A stretch of DNA of 64,000 nucleotides, taken from the NCBI RefSeq assembly GCF_016595495.1, contig NZ_JAENIM010000039.1:1-64000 (forward strand), written 5' to 3'. Source of the stretch: Persicirhabdus sediminis. Lineage in GTDB: Bacteria; Verrucomicrobiota; Verrucomicrobiia; Verrucomicrobiales; Akkermansiaceae. Shown piece by piece: positions 38,824-48,360 of this stretch. Position 1 is the stretch's first letter; each line of letters begins with the position of its first letter. Below the pieces are notes generated by a model, which worked only from the letters and a program-made list of their open reading frames with translations, searched no databases and was not told the origin of the DNA. The position numbers were made by a program, and so were the translations under genes.

Positions 38824-41413
38824 ACCCGAAAGGCCACAGCCAGAAATTCCCGACCACGAAGTCGTTCGCAAAATTGGCGGAGGATCATACGGTGAAGTGT
38901 GGCTGGCCCGAGCGGTGACTGGCGCATGGCGCGCTGTTAAGGTAGTTTGGCGCGCTGATTTCAGTGATGATGTTAGCTTTGAGCGCGAGTTCAAAGGGAT
39001 CTTACAATACGAGCCAGTTTCACGAGATCATCCAGGGCTAGTGCATATTTTGCACGTGGGCCGCGGTGACGGTGATGAGGGCGCGTTTTATTATTATGTC
39101 ATGGAGCTTGGCGACGACGTCAGCTCAGGCACGGCAGTTGATAAGTCGACATATGAGCCGCGCACTTTGATGACGGACTTAAAGCGAGCTGGAGGAAAGC
39201 CGCTAGACGTCAACGACACGATGGATGCAGGTCTGCGCTTGGCGGAGGCACTGCAGTATCTACATAGTGTTGGGCTAGCACACCGCGATGTGAAGCCGTG
39301 TAATATTATCTTTGTTGGCGGCAAAGCCAAGCTAGCTGATATCGGGCTAGTAGCGCCACGGGGCCAGCATACTTTTGTTGGAACTGAAGGATTTGTGCCT
39401 CCAGAAGGTCCTGGTACTGGGCAAGCTGATGTTTATGGGTTAGGCAAAGTGCTCTATGAGATGGCTACTGGCCGCGATCGATTGCAGTTTCCTGAGCTGC
39501 CTGATGAACTGCCTGATAATTTTGATAGAAAGCGCTGGCTGGATCTCAATCAGGTCATCTGCGATATTTGTGAGCCGCGTGTATCTAAGCGGACAATTAA
39601 AAATGCACAGGAGTTAGCTGAAGCAATTCAGCGCCTGATAGATGGCCGCAAGTTTAGGAAAAAGCGTCGTCAGACATTATCTAAAGTCGCGCTTGTTATA
39701 TTAGTTCTGTCTGGCGTTTTGTTTGGGGTAAATTACTTCAATCGTCTATCAAGTGCCAATAATTTATCGGAATTCGCGCCAGAGGTAGAGCCGGAGAAAG
39801 AGCCGGAGTTTGGAAGTGTCAAAATCAACAGCATGCCGGAGGGCGCTAGTGTTTATGATAGAAAAGGTCGTTACCTAGGCGTTACTCCATATGGGCCAGT
39901 GACAGAGCCAGCTGGTGAATACGCTGAGTACGAATTAAGGCTAGAAGGGCATAGCACCAAACGTGACGGAGTTATGGTGGCGGCGGATAAAATGAATCTG
40001 GTGATTCCCAAATTAGATATCTTCTCGCCGCCGATAGAGGGCATCGAGTGGTCAGATAATATGGGATCATCCTATCAGCCGATTGGTGACTATCATCGCA
40101 GTTCATATTATGTATCAGGTAATACTTGGGATCGCTATCAGGCGACTTTACCTAAGGCGGTGATGCATTTCAAAATCAACCATAGCGAGAGTGGTTCAAA
40201 AAACCGCATCGTGCTGGTGCAAGAAGGTCAGGCAAAACTATTCTGTGACTGGCTTACAGCCAATAACTACCGTGACGGCTACCTGACCGATGATGAATAC
40301 ATGCATGCGGTGGTGGATAAGGAGTTTTCTTCAGCTGACTACAACCAGCAGCATAAACGTCAGAAAGTTTATCCATTCCGCGTTGAGGTGAAGAAGATTT
40401 CCTACAGTCAGTTAGTGGTGTCTAGTTCGCCGACGGATGCTGAAGTGATTATGGATGGTGTGTGGCAGGGGCTGACGCCGCTACAGTTTGATCGCATACG
40501 TCCAGATCAGATGATTAAGTTAGAATTTCGCTTAGAAGGTTACCGCCGGATTGTGCAGAAGATGAAGCTGCATCCAGGCCAGGAAAAAACCATCCACATT
40601 CAGATGCAGCGCAATGATAGTGTGATCTTTGGCTCAGAGTGGCAGAATAGCCTAGGCATGAAATTTGTGCCAATGGGTGATGATTTGTTAGTAAGTGCGT
40701 GGGAAACTCGCGTGCAAGATTACGCTGAATTCCTCAAAACGCAGAAGAATGCCAAGCACACATCACCACCATTTGCTCAGGGGCCAACGCATCCTGTGGT
40801 GAATGTTTCCCGTGATAATGCGCGTGCGTTTTGTCGCTGGCTAACTAACCACGATCGTCGCCGTGAGTTGATTTCGAATTCTGATTACTACCGCCTTCCA
40901 ACTGACTACGAATGGAGCCTCATGGCTGGACTGCAAGAAGATGTCGATTTGAAGCCAGCTGAGCGAGAGAGCCGCAAGAATCAATCTTTCCCGTGGGGGC
41001 CAGTATGGCCGCCTGAAGATGTCCCTTATATTAAGGTTGGTAATCTAGCTGATATTTCAGCGGCGCAGGCTCTATCAGTTCCTAGATCACGAGCACTGAG
41101 CAATTACGATGATGGTTTTGTTTACACCGCTCCAGTTGGTTCATTCCCGCCTAACTCATTAGGGATATTCGATCTATCTGGTAACGCCCAAGAATGGGTG
41201 GATGATGATTACAGCACCAGTGAAAATGGCTACGGCGTACTGCGTGGTGGTCATTGGAGAAGTTATAGCAAAGAGCACCTTTACATCAAAACGCGCAGCG
41301 TGATGAAGCGTGATCGCAAAGACGATACCTACGGATTCAGGGTGGTATTGGCAAAAAGAGCCGAGCCGGTAGACGATAAAGTTGATAGCAAGATGGACAG
41401 TAAAAGTCGTTAG
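38816..41413 (+). CDS. Ser/Thr kinase with PEGA and FGE-sulfatase domains
   Basis: The product has 865 residues. The kinase covers residues 10-275: glycine loop KIGGGSYGEVW, Lys42 in WRAVKVV, catalytic HRDVKPCN, and ADIGLV in place of DFG. A membrane helix at about 290-308 (KVALVILVLSGVLFGVNYF) separates it from the outside part. PEGA domains lie near 335-390 and 528-585. The first FGE-like stretch (400-510) is short and degenerate. The second (about 600-845; GMKFVPMG, LPTDYEWSLMAG, GIFDLSGNAQEWVDD, LRGGHWRS, YGFRVVL) looks complete. It is a receptor kinase that probably signals through the coupled sigma factor. Confidence 0.88.
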   Translation: MRKPERPQPEIPDHEVVRKIGGGSYGEVWLARAVTGAWRAVKVVWRADFSDDVSFEREFKGILQYEPVSRDHPGLVHILHVGRGDGDEGAFYYYVMELGDDVSSGTAVDKSTYEPRTLMTDLKRAGGKPLDVNDTMDAGLRLAEALQYLHSVGLAHRDVKPCNIIFVGGKAKLADIGLVAPRGQHTFVGTEGFVPPEGPGTGQADVYGLGKVLYEMATGRDRLQFPELPDELPDNFDRKRWLDLNQVICDICEPRVSKRTIKNAQELAEAIQRLIDGRKFRKKRRQTLSKVALVILVLSGVLFGVNYFNRLSSANNLSEFAPEVEPEKEPEFGSVKINSMPEGASVYDRKGRYLGVTPYGPVTEPAGEYAEYELRLEGHSTKRDGVMVAADKMNLVIPKLDIFSPPIEGIEWSDNMGSSYQPIGDYHRSSYYVSGNTWDRYQATLPKAVMHFKINHSESGSKNRIVLVQEGQAKLFCDWLTANNYRDGYLTDDEYMHAVVDKEFSSADYNQQHKRQKVYPFRVEVKKISYSQLVVSSSPTDAEVIMDGVWQGLTPLQFDRIRPDQMIKLEFRLEGYRRIVQKMKLHPGQEKTIHIQMQRNDSVIFGSEWQNSLGMKFVPMGDDLLVSAWETRVQDYAEFLKTQKNAKHTSPPFAQGPTHPVVNVSRDNARAFCRWLTNHDRRRELISNSDYYRLPTDYEWSLMAGLQEDVDLKPAERESRKNQSFPWGPVWPPEDVPYIKVGNLADISAAQALSVPRSRALSNYDDGFVYTAPVGSFPPNSLGIFDLSGNAQEWVDDDYSTSENGYGVLRGGHWRSYSKEHLYIKTRSVMKRDRKDDTYGFRVVLAKRAEPVDDKVDSKMDSKSR

Positions 41414-41489
41414 TTTTATTTATCGATTGGGCGGCGTGGCAAAATGAAAATGGCTTGTGAGCAGTGGCCTCTTGGTGCATTGATTAGTC

Positions 41490-41900
41490 ATGGTACAAAT
41501 CAATGTGGAATATCAAGGTGAGCTTCATTGCGAAGCGATTCACGGTCCATCGTCCTCAGTGTTAGTTACTGACGCGCCAGTAGATAACAATGGTAAAGGT
41601 GAGGCATTTTCTCCAACAGATCTGGTGGCTACTGCGCTGGCTAGCTGCATGGCCACTATCATGGGCATGCGTGCTGATCAGCTAGGTGTCGACCTCAAAG
41701 GAATGAAAATCGTCATCGAAAAAGAAATGAGCGCGGATCTTCCGCGTCGTATTATACGCTTGGCGGTTGTGCTTGATGTTCCCGTAGCTGCGGAGTCACC
41801 TCATTGTGCCGCGTTGATTCAAGCCGCTGACCATTGTCCTGTGAAACATAGCATCCACAGTGACATTGCAGTGGATATGCAATGGAATTGGTTAGGTTGA
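41490..41900 (+). CDS. OsmC-family protein
   Basis: The product has 136 residues. It is a thiol-dependent peroxidase-fold protein acting on organic hydroperoxides. Both redox cysteines are present: ASCMATIMGMRAD near residue 53 and ADHCPVKHSI near residue 112. The SPTDLVATALASC run is the family signature. The length matches the short YhfA-like OsmC group. It is monocistronic, convergent with glnD, with a shared bidirectional terminator. Confidence 0.9.
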   Translation: MVQINVEYQGELHCEAIHGPSSSVLVTDAPVDNNGKGEAFSPTDLVATALASCMATIMGMRADQLGVDLKGMKIVIEKEMSADLPRRIIRLAVVLDVPVAAESPHCAALIQAADHCPVKHSIHSDIAVDMQWNWLG

Positions 41901-41912
41901 AATATCTTGCTC

Positions 41913-41950
41913 AAAAAAACAGCTCCAGCTGATTGGCTGGAGCTGTTTTT
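41913..41950. terminator. Bidirectional terminator between osmC-like gene and glnD
   Basis: AACAGCTCCAGC (41918-41929) pairs with GCTGGAGCTGTT (41936-41947). T-runs follow on the plus side and, from seven A at 41913-41919, on the minus side. Confidence 0.93.
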
Positions 41951-41961
41951 GTTGGAACGAA

Positions 41962-44733
41962 TTATTGTGGTGCGATGACCTTATCGACCGCTTCTTGTAG
42001 TCGCTTGAGGTCTTCTTCATCCTCGATCTTACCGCCATCTGGCCAAGTGACATAGACGATGTCCATCGCGGCACCTTTTTCAGTGCAAATACGCGCGTGA
42101 ACGGTGGCCATTTCGAGTTTGCCAATATGATAGAATAGATCGTGGAGTAGGCCGATTCTATCTTTCGCTTGAATACTAACGGCGGTGGCTGTTGGACTGA
42201 GGTCGTTGCGGACTTCAGCGTAGATTGGAAATGGAATGCCTCCCTCGCTAATATCTTTCTGCAGCATGTTGACTTTCACCTTGAGGTATTTTTCAGGTGA
42301 GTAGCCAGCCTGTGGGTTAGGGTCTTTGTTGATCTCTTGGAAGGTTTTGAGTACGCGCTTACGTTTGACTTCGCTGGTGACTGGCTTGAGGTCTTTGGTG
42401 CAAACTTTGAACAAGTCACAAGCCATGCCGTCGGCGCGGGTGAAGACGTCAGCTGAGATGATGTTGATCTCCTGTGATGCGAGGGCGCAGCAGATTTTTT
42501 CGATCAATAGCGGGCGGTTCCAGGCGCTAACAAGAAGCTCAGTATGTGAGCGGTCATCGCGGTCGATCCAGCGCAAGTCACAGTTGAACTTTTCAGGATG
42601 CGATTTGTCTTTGAGGTAGAATCGTCTGGATGAGCGAATGTGAATGGCGATGTTTTTTGGCTCACGGAATCTGAAGTAGCGTTTCGGCATTTGCGCAAAG
42701 TGCATGTCTACATATTCGTGATATCCTTCTGGTAGAATTTTCTTACACTTGGCTTCTTGCTCACGGCGTTCATCTTCGGCTACGGCGCTGAATTGTTCTG
42801 CGCCCTGGGTGAGGAAGTCGCGAGTTGAGCGATAGAGCTGCAGCATCAATGACTCTTTCCACGGTGACCAAGCTTCGTCGTTAGTGCCATTAGAATCGGC
42901 CCAAGTGAAAAGAAGCAGCGCGTCGAGTCGGCGTTTGTCGCGGATGATGTTAGCAAATTCCTCGATCACGGCGACATCATCTAAATTACGGCTGGTAGCG
43001 TAGCGCCAGAAGGTAAGGTGGTGATCTACCAAGAACATAATGAGCGCGCGGCGACCTCCGGTGATGACCAGACGGCGGCACAGTTTATCCGCTAAGATTG
43101 TTGAGCCATCGATGTGTTCGCGAACGTTTTCGGCACGTCCAGTATCGTGCAGAATGAGTGCCAGATAGAGCGCGTATGGATCTTCTATCTTGAGCAATAA
43201 TTTGCGGTACAGTGACGCGTCACCTTTTGGTGTAGCGTCTTCGTCTAGCAAGCTATCTAGTTGGTCGATACAGCGCAATGTATGTTCATCGGCGGTGTAG
43301 CGGTGGAAGAATTCGTGCTGAACCAAACAATCTAGCGGGGCAAATTCCGGCAAGTAGTCGTCTAGCACATGTGACCGGTGCATGAGGCGCAGGATTGGCG
43401 CCACTTCACCTTTGCGCTCAAGGATGGCGCGGAATGTCTCGCGGTTAGCTTTGCTATAGCGGAATGACTTATTGATGAGCGGTCGATTCTCACTGATCGT
43501 TTTGCGCATTTCTGGCGTGAATCGCAGCTTTTGCAGCTGGACGATCTGATAGACCTTCATCATGCGGTGAGGGTCGTCGATAAAGGTATCTTTGTGCTCA
43601 GGGTAGATGCGGCCGTTGCGAATGATGAATCCATCAACAACTTGGCGTCTTTTTGTTGGGCTTTTAATGAATGATGCCCAGCGCAGCGTATTGCGGTTTT
43701 CGTGTTCAATCTCAAACCGCTCCATCAGTGAAGTGGTGTGCTGATAGACGTATCGCGTATGGCGGTAGTAGTCGCGCATGAATGCCTCACAGCGACGCAA
43801 GATCGTCTTCTGTGGGTATTTGAATTTATTGGCAACAACACCTTGCAGCTGGAGCGTTAGAATATCGGTGCAGCGACCATTGTGATAGTGCAGCTCGTTG
43901 CGCACGCGGTGGAGGAAATCGTAGGCTTCCTCAAATTCTTTGAGGGTATTTTTGGTGACGATTTTTTGCGACGCGAGTTCTTTGAGTGAATAAACACCGA
44001 GTTTGACACGTGAGATCCACAGGCTGTTATGGTAGTCACGCATGCCGCCGCAGCTTTCTTTAACGTGTGGCTCTTGCAGGAAAACTGTGTGTGAGTATTT
44101 GGCGTGGCGGCCTGCTAGGTCTAGCTGGCGCAGTTCGAGAAATTCGACGTGACTTTTAACCACGCATTCTTTTTCAAATCGCTGCTCGAATTTTTCGTAG
44201 AGTTCTTGGTTGCCGGTGATCATGCGGGCATCCATCAGGGCGGTCTTGTTCTGTTGGTCTTTACGCGCTTCGCTGATGCATTCGGTGATGGATCGGCATG
44301 CGTGGCCAACCTTACAGCCCATGTCCCAAAGTAGATAGAGCACTTCTTCTACCAGCTTTGATAGATGCGCTGGAAGTTTGTGAGATGCTTTTGGTAGAAG
44401 GAAAAGCAAGTCGATGTCAGATGCTGGGTTGAGTGTGCCGCGACCGTAACCACCTTGGGCAACGAGGGCGACTGAGCTGCTTTTTTTGCTAGTCGAGTTG
44501 ATAGCAGCTCTGAACATCATGGTGAGCACGGCATCTATGAGATCAGCGCGCGCGCAGGCGACCTCTAAACCGCCAGCTCCTTTATCGTGGCGTGCCTTGA
44601 TGGTGTCTTCCTCTTTTTGCATGAAGGCTTTGAATTTCTCAATTCGGTCTTCCTTGCTGATAGATGGTTGACAAACCTCATCTAGAAATGCCTCGGCACG
44701 TGGTAGTATTTCGTTTGTGCTAATTTCGCTCAC
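41962..44733 (-). CDS. glnD: [Protein-PII] uridylyltransferase/uridylyl-removing enzyme
   Basis: The product has 923 residues. It senses nitrogen status by uridylylating and de-uridylylating PII. The nucleotidyltransferase domain has GGYGRGTLNPASDIDLLFL near residue 95. The GlnD PII-UTase region includes FLQEPHVKESCGGMRDY. The HD domain has YTADEHTL and LALILHDTGRA. Two C-terminal ACT domains occupy about 700-915 (ELLVSAWNRPLLIEKICCALA; VSIQAKDRIGLLHDLFYHIG). No PII gene is adjacent. Length and order are standard. Confidence 0.93.
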   Translation of the reverse strand: MSEISTNEILPRAEAFLDEVCQPSISKEDRIEKFKAFMQKEEDTIKARHDKGAGGLEVACARADLIDAVLTMMFRAAINSTSKKSSSVALVAQGGYGRGTLNPASDIDLLFLLPKASHKLPAHLSKLVEEVLYLLWDMGCKVGHACRSITECISEARKDQQNKTALMDARMITGNQELYEKFEQRFEKECVVKSHVEFLELRQLDLAGRHAKYSHTVFLQEPHVKESCGGMRDYHNSLWISRVKLGVYSLKELASQKIVTKNTLKEFEEAYDFLHRVRNELHYHNGRCTDILTLQLQGVVANKFKYPQKTILRRCEAFMRDYYRHTRYVYQHTTSLMERFEIEHENRNTLRWASFIKSPTKRRQVVDGFIIRNGRIYPEHKDTFIDDPHRMMKVYQIVQLQKLRFTPEMRKTISENRPLINKSFRYSKANRETFRAILERKGEVAPILRLMHRSHVLDDYLPEFAPLDCLVQHEFFHRYTADEHTLRCIDQLDSLLDEDATPKGDASLYRKLLLKIEDPYALYLALILHDTGRAENVREHIDGSTILADKLCRRLVITGGRRALIMFLVDHHLTFWRYATSRNLDDVAVIEEFANIIRDKRRLDALLLFTWADSNGTNDEAWSPWKESLMLQLYRSTRDFLTQGAEQFSAVAEDERREQEAKCKKILPEGYHEYVDMHFAQMPKRYFRFREPKNIAIHIRSSRRFYLKDKSHPEKFNCDLRWIDRDDRSHTELLVSAWNRPLLIEKICCALASQEINIISADVFTRADGMACDLFKVCTKDLKPVTSEVKRKRVLKTFQEINKDPNPQAGYSPEKYLKVKVNMLQKDISEGGIPFPIYAEVRNDLSPTATAVSIQAKDRIGLLHDLFYHIGKLEMATVHARICTEKGAAMDIVYVTWPDGGKIEDEEDLKRLQEAVDKVIAPQ

Positions 44734-44869
44734 GGCGTTAGTATGGACGGAATTGGCAAAGTTTGAAGTCCGAATGTCGTGGATTTATTGTCATAATCGC
44801 AGTAGGATTCAGGCTTGCAAAAGTTGTCGAGAAGTCGATAGTCTGCGAAATTACTAGCTAGCTGAAACG

Positions 44870-45160
44870 ATGCGAGAGAAACGAGAACCACAAAAAGAGG
44901 GGGACTTCCGAGTTTATGTCATGATCAACCGCGGCAATCGTCGATTTGTTGATATTAGCGAAGATGTGGAGGGGGATGTGCGTATGCATAATGCTGGTAA
45001 GCAGAAGTGGACCGCACGATTCAAGCCATGGAAGCTAGAATGGAAAAGTGATCTGCTGGGTTATAACAAGGCGATCAAGCTGGAGAAAAAAATCAAAGGC
45101 ATGAAGTCTGGCCCTGGTGTACTGGCGATTATGGGTGAGTCTGGCGAATATATGTTATAG
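44870..45160 (+). CDS. Degenerate GIY-YIG-fold protein
   Basis: The product has 96 residues. The layout follows small GIY-YIG proteins: FRVYVMINRGNRRFVDIS at the strand pair, then VRMHNAG, then RFKPWKLEW, YNKAIKLEKKIKG. The catalytic signatures are altered, however. GIY is replaced by VYV, YIG by FVD, and the Arg of the first helix appears lost (VEGDV). I therefore expect no nuclease activity. It is cytoplasmic and lies 41 bases upstream of the gene at 45202. It may bind nucleic acid. Confidence 0.65.
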   Translation: MREKREPQKEGDFRVYVMINRGNRRFVDISEDVEGDVRMHNAGKQKWTARFKPWKLEWKSDLLGYNKAIKLEKKIKGMKSGPGVLAIMGESGEYML

Positions 45161-45201
45161 CCTAACTCACGACGAAAATTCCTAATTATAGAAATATATC
45201 A

Positions 45202-46410
45202 ATGCGCTGGTTGGCTACACTCTTAATCACTTTATTGGCAATAAACCCATTGATGGCTGATCGCTTGTCGACGAGCCAGCGTAGGATGAATCGCGCTGGC
45301 GAAGAATACGCCCGTGAGATTGTTAAGGCTTTGCCTGAGCTGCGAGACGGTGGGCGCACGGCTGCTGCTAGAGAAAAGTACTACGCTCAGCTAGTTAAAG
45401 ACAAGATTTTGTCGCTCACACCGCTCTTTGAGGGCAAGATCGAAGACGGCGAGAATTGCATTGATGAGAAAGAATATTCAGACTTGTTGGCGGTGTTTAC
45501 CGAGTCTGATTTTATCGCTGGCAACCAGCGACTTGAGTTTTTAGTGAAGTACGCTAGTGGGTCTAACTTGAAATCAGAGCAGCAGTTGTTGGCCTATCGT
45601 TTATTAAAAAAGGACGCTGGGCAGCTGACTAAATTAAAAGAGAACCGCCGTAAGGAAGTGATTAGCGCGGTAGCGCTGGCCTATCAGTCTTATGTGGAGA
45701 CATCTAAAGAAAAACCAGCTAGCCTGCATGATCTACAGTTAGCTGACGAGCATAAGGTTTATGCTGACGGGCAGGATTGGATTTACCTTGGCGGGGATCC
45801 GAAAGTGCTGAAGTTTTTTGGTAATGTTGTGTGTGTGATCGAGCCCGTGGCTACAGATGGCAAACGTGCTGTGGGATTTACTAATGGCAAAGTGTCTTTT
45901 TATAAAGAAGACTATATTGTTGAGCAGATTGAGGCGTATGCCAAACGCGTGGAGTCATCCAAGGCTAGTAGCACAAAAAAATCTCCCAAGCAGGACGCTC
46001 CAGCGGATTTGATGGAAGTCTCTAATGAGCAGTCTAACGAAAATGTCGTGGTTGCTAGATCAGTGTCATTAGATAATTGGCTTGCTGATAACGAGCTTGG
46101 TTTGCAGGCGGCTCTCGCAGCCTATCAAGAGTGGAGTCAGTTGCGCAATGAAGCGCCAGATCGGCTGGCTGATATGATGCTGGATGAAAACCACAGGGTA
46201 TGTCAGCGACGAAAAGGGCGCAATGCCGATTGGCTGTACCTCGGCGGGCGTGAGGCGGGAGCTTATCTTGATAGCGAGCGAGTCGTCTATTTGTCGCCAT
46301 TTGAGGTAGATGGCCACCGTATTGCAGCGCTGGCATCCTCAGAAGTTGTATTAATTTCAGCTGAGCAAGCTAAAGAATTGCTAACTCAAATACGCCTGCA
46401 AGCCCGATAA
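45202..46410 (+). CDS. Secreted protein with an internally duplicated domain
   Basis: The product has 402 residues with a signal peptide (MRWLATLLITLLAINPLMA). Residues 155-240 and 300-390 are related: LAYQSYVETSKEKPASLHDL... DWIYLGGDPK... GKVSF aligns with AAYQEWSQLRNEAPDRLADM... DWLYLGGREA... SEVVL. A lysine-rich linker joins them. I do not recognise the domain; the YLGG motif and the preceding helix recall pseudopilin-like C-terminal domains. It may share a transcript with the GIY-YIG-like gene just upstream. Confidence 0.65.
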   Translation: MRWLATLLITLLAINPLMADRLSTSQRRMNRAGEEYAREIVKALPELRDGGRTAAAREKYYAQLVKDKILSLTPLFEGKIEDGENCIDEKEYSDLLAVFTESDFIAGNQRLEFLVKYASGSNLKSEQQLLAYRLLKKDAGQLTKLKENRRKEVISAVALAYQSYVETSKEKPASLHDLQLADEHKVYADGQDWIYLGGDPKVLKFFGNVVCVIEPVATDGKRAVGFTNGKVSFYKEDYIVEQIEAYAKRVESSKASSTKKSPKQDAPADLMEVSNEQSNENVVVARSVSLDNWLADNELGLQAALAAYQEWSQLRNEAPDRLADMMLDENHRVCQRRKGRNADWLYLGGREAGAYLDSERVVYLSPFEVDGHRIAALASSEVVLISAEQAKELLTQIRLQAR

Positions 46411-46551
46411 GGCATAGCTTTGTCGAGTATTGTCAAGTATTGCAGTGATTTTTTTACTGTAACTTATTGCAAAAAAACGAATTAGGTGTCAGATCTAATG
46501 TTGTTCTGTGTTAATAATTGATTAATGCAGAGGAGCTAATGACCTGACATC

Positions 46552-47115
46552 ATGCTTTTTCCATACAAAAAACCAGCCCGCAAATGTGACCTCGACCATG
46601 GTGGTACGAGTGTATTTGAGTACGAACTGCCACATTGTAAAATATTCCCTGTAGGTAATTTTTTGGATCTATCACATAAATCCTTTAAGGTGAAAGTGGT
46701 GGTGAGCGAGTGGACTGAGGAATTGGTGACTGAAATGCGCGCTTTGATGCCTGAAGGGGTAGATGAACTTTCTGAGTTGATCGACCAGGCGCTGGAAAAA
46801 TATCATCAAAATATCAGCCCAGAAACGGTGATGGATAGGCTTGAAGATTGGGCGGTGCCAAAGCACATGGTAGACGAGACAAGTAACCCGTGTACCGAAA
46901 TGATTCGCATGGCATTTGCGCAGCATGGCATTAGGCCATTTCTGAAGTTGCGTGAACTCTATGTGGCGCCTGAGCGCGATTTGTATATTTTTGACTTCGA
47001 CTGTTTGCTTGATAGCTACCTGCACGAAAATGGATTTGGCGTGATGGTGAGTGAGGGAAAGGTGGATTTCATCATCCGCAATCTAGTGGAAAACTTTGCT
47101 TTTTCAGGAAATTAA
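46552..47115 (+). CDS. Hypothetical cytoplasmic protein
   Basis: The product has 187 residues, with no signal or membrane segment. It begins MLFPYKKPARKCDLDHGG and contains an acidic helical middle (residues 55-100) and a beta-rich end (residues 130-185, ELYVAPERDLYIFDFDCLL). I recognise no domain. It stands alone, with a bidirectional terminator after it. Confidence 0.6.
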   Translation: MLFPYKKPARKCDLDHGGTSVFEYELPHCKIFPVGNFLDLSHKSFKVKVVVSEWTEELVTEMRALMPEGVDELSELIDQALEKYHQNISPETVMDRLEDWAVPKHMVDETSNPCTEMIRMAFAQHGIRPFLKLRELYVAPERDLYIFDFDCLLDSYLHENGFGVMVSEGKVDFIIRNLVENFAFSGN

Positions 47116-47132
47116 GCACAGCTAACAAACGC

Positions 47133-47166
47133 AAAAAAGCACCTTCCTCGCGGAAGATGCTTTTTG
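47133..47166. terminator. Bidirectional terminator
   Basis: The stem AAAAAGCA-CTTCC / GGAAG-TGCTTTTT with the loop TCGC (47134-47165) serves the plus gene ending at 47115 and the minus gene aroF ending at 47192. Confidence 0.9.
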
Positions 47167-47191
47167 AGATTATGATTTCTAGCTGGCTGGA

Positions 47192-48232
47192 TTAGAGTGC
47201 TGCAGCTGACTCACGAATGAGTCGCTCAGTGGTATCCCAGTCGATGCATTGATCGGTGATAGATTTGCCGTAGACCAGCTCGTCAAGTGGCGCAGGGAAT
47301 CCCTGGTTGCCGTGCTCGATGAAGCTTTCTAGCATCGCACCGACGATGGACTCGTCTCCAGCTGCGCGCTGGCGCACGATTTCCTGATAGACGGCTGGCA
47401 TTTTGTCAGCGCTCTTGCCGCAGTTGGCGTGAGAGGCATCTACCATGATTGGTGTTGGAAGGCCTGATTTAGCGAGTTTTTCACGGCTTTCTGCGATGTC
47501 GTCAGCGCCGTAGTTAGGTCCCTTATCGCTACCGCGCAGGATGATGTGACAGTCTGGGTTGCCAGAAGTGGTAACGGCTGATGCCACACCTAGATCGCTA
47601 ACGCCAAGGAATGTCTGGCTGCAAGTAGCGGCTTTGATGGCATTCACTGCGGCGTCGAGATCACCAGTGGTGGTATTTTTAAAACCAAGTGGCATGGATA
47701 GGCCAGATGCCATTTGGCGGTGAGTTTGAGATTCTGTAGTGCGTGCGCCGATGGCTGACCAGCTAATCAGATCAGAGATGTACTGAGGAGTGATTGGGTC
47801 GAGCAGTTCGGTGGCTGTTGGTAGGCCAGTTTCGATAACTTCGAGAAGGAACTTGCGAGCTTGGCGCAGGCCTTCTGGAATATCAGCTGAGCCGTCAAGT
47901 TGCGGGTCCATGATGAGACCTTTCCAGCCGACTGTGGTACGTGGTTTTTCAAAGTAAACACGCATCACAACGTAAATTTTATCTTTGACCTCTTCGGCGA
48001 TTTTTGCGAGGCGCTTGGCGTAGTCGATACCAGCTTTGGTATCGTGAATTGAGCATGGGCCAACAATGAGGAGAAGGCGTTTGTCTTTGCCGTTGAGGAT
48101 GTCACGGATGATTTGACGAGACTCCGCCATAAAGCTGGCGTGCTCAGCGCTGCGAGGAATTTCCTCTAGGAGAGCCGCCGGAGTCGGCAGTGGTTCGTTG
48201 CTGGTGACATGTAAATCTGAGACTTGTGACAT
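47192..48232 (-). CDS. aroF: 3-deoxy-7-phosphoheptulonate (DAHP) synthase, class I
   Basis: The product has 346 residues. It is the first enzyme of the shikimate pathway, joining phosphoenolpyruvate and erythrose 4-phosphate. Signatures are LLIVGPCSIHD, MRVYFEKPRTTVGWKG, SWSAIGARTTESQTHRQMAS, GFKNTTTGD, VDASHANCGK and VGAMLESF. This is the AroFGH subtype with an N-terminal regulatory extension, normally feedback-inhibited by an aromatic amino acid. The symbol aroF is used for the family; which isoenzyme it is cannot be told. Confidence 0.95.
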   Translation of the reverse strand: MSQVSDLHVTSNEPLPTPAALLEEIPRSAEHASFMAESRQIIRDILNGKDKRLLLIVGPCSIHDTKAGIDYAKRLAKIAEEVKDKIYVVMRVYFEKPRTTVGWKGLIMDPQLDGSADIPEGLRQARKFLLEVIETGLPTATELLDPITPQYISDLISWSAIGARTTESQTHRQMASGLSMPLGFKNTTTGDLDAAVNAIKAATCSQTFLGVSDLGVASAVTTSGNPDCHIILRGSDKGPNYGADDIAESREKLAKSGLPTPIMVDASHANCGKSADKMPAVYQEIVRQRAAGDESIVGAMLESFIEHGNQGFPAPLDELVYGKSITDQCIDWDTTERLIRESAAAL

Positions 48233-48360
48233 GCGCGCAGTCTTGCTTTATAAGCGCAATTTTCAAGACCAAAACGCTGACAATCCAGTGATATGGGCAA
48301 ATTTCATGTAGTTTCTGGCTAGTTAGTTGCTAACGGCTAGCATTGTTGATAAGTACGGGC

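Noticed and set aside
38816-41413. Kinase judged inactive because DFG reads DIG
   Set aside because: The glycine loop, Lys42 and HRDVKPCN are intact, and conservative changes at the DFG Phe are common in bacterial kinases.
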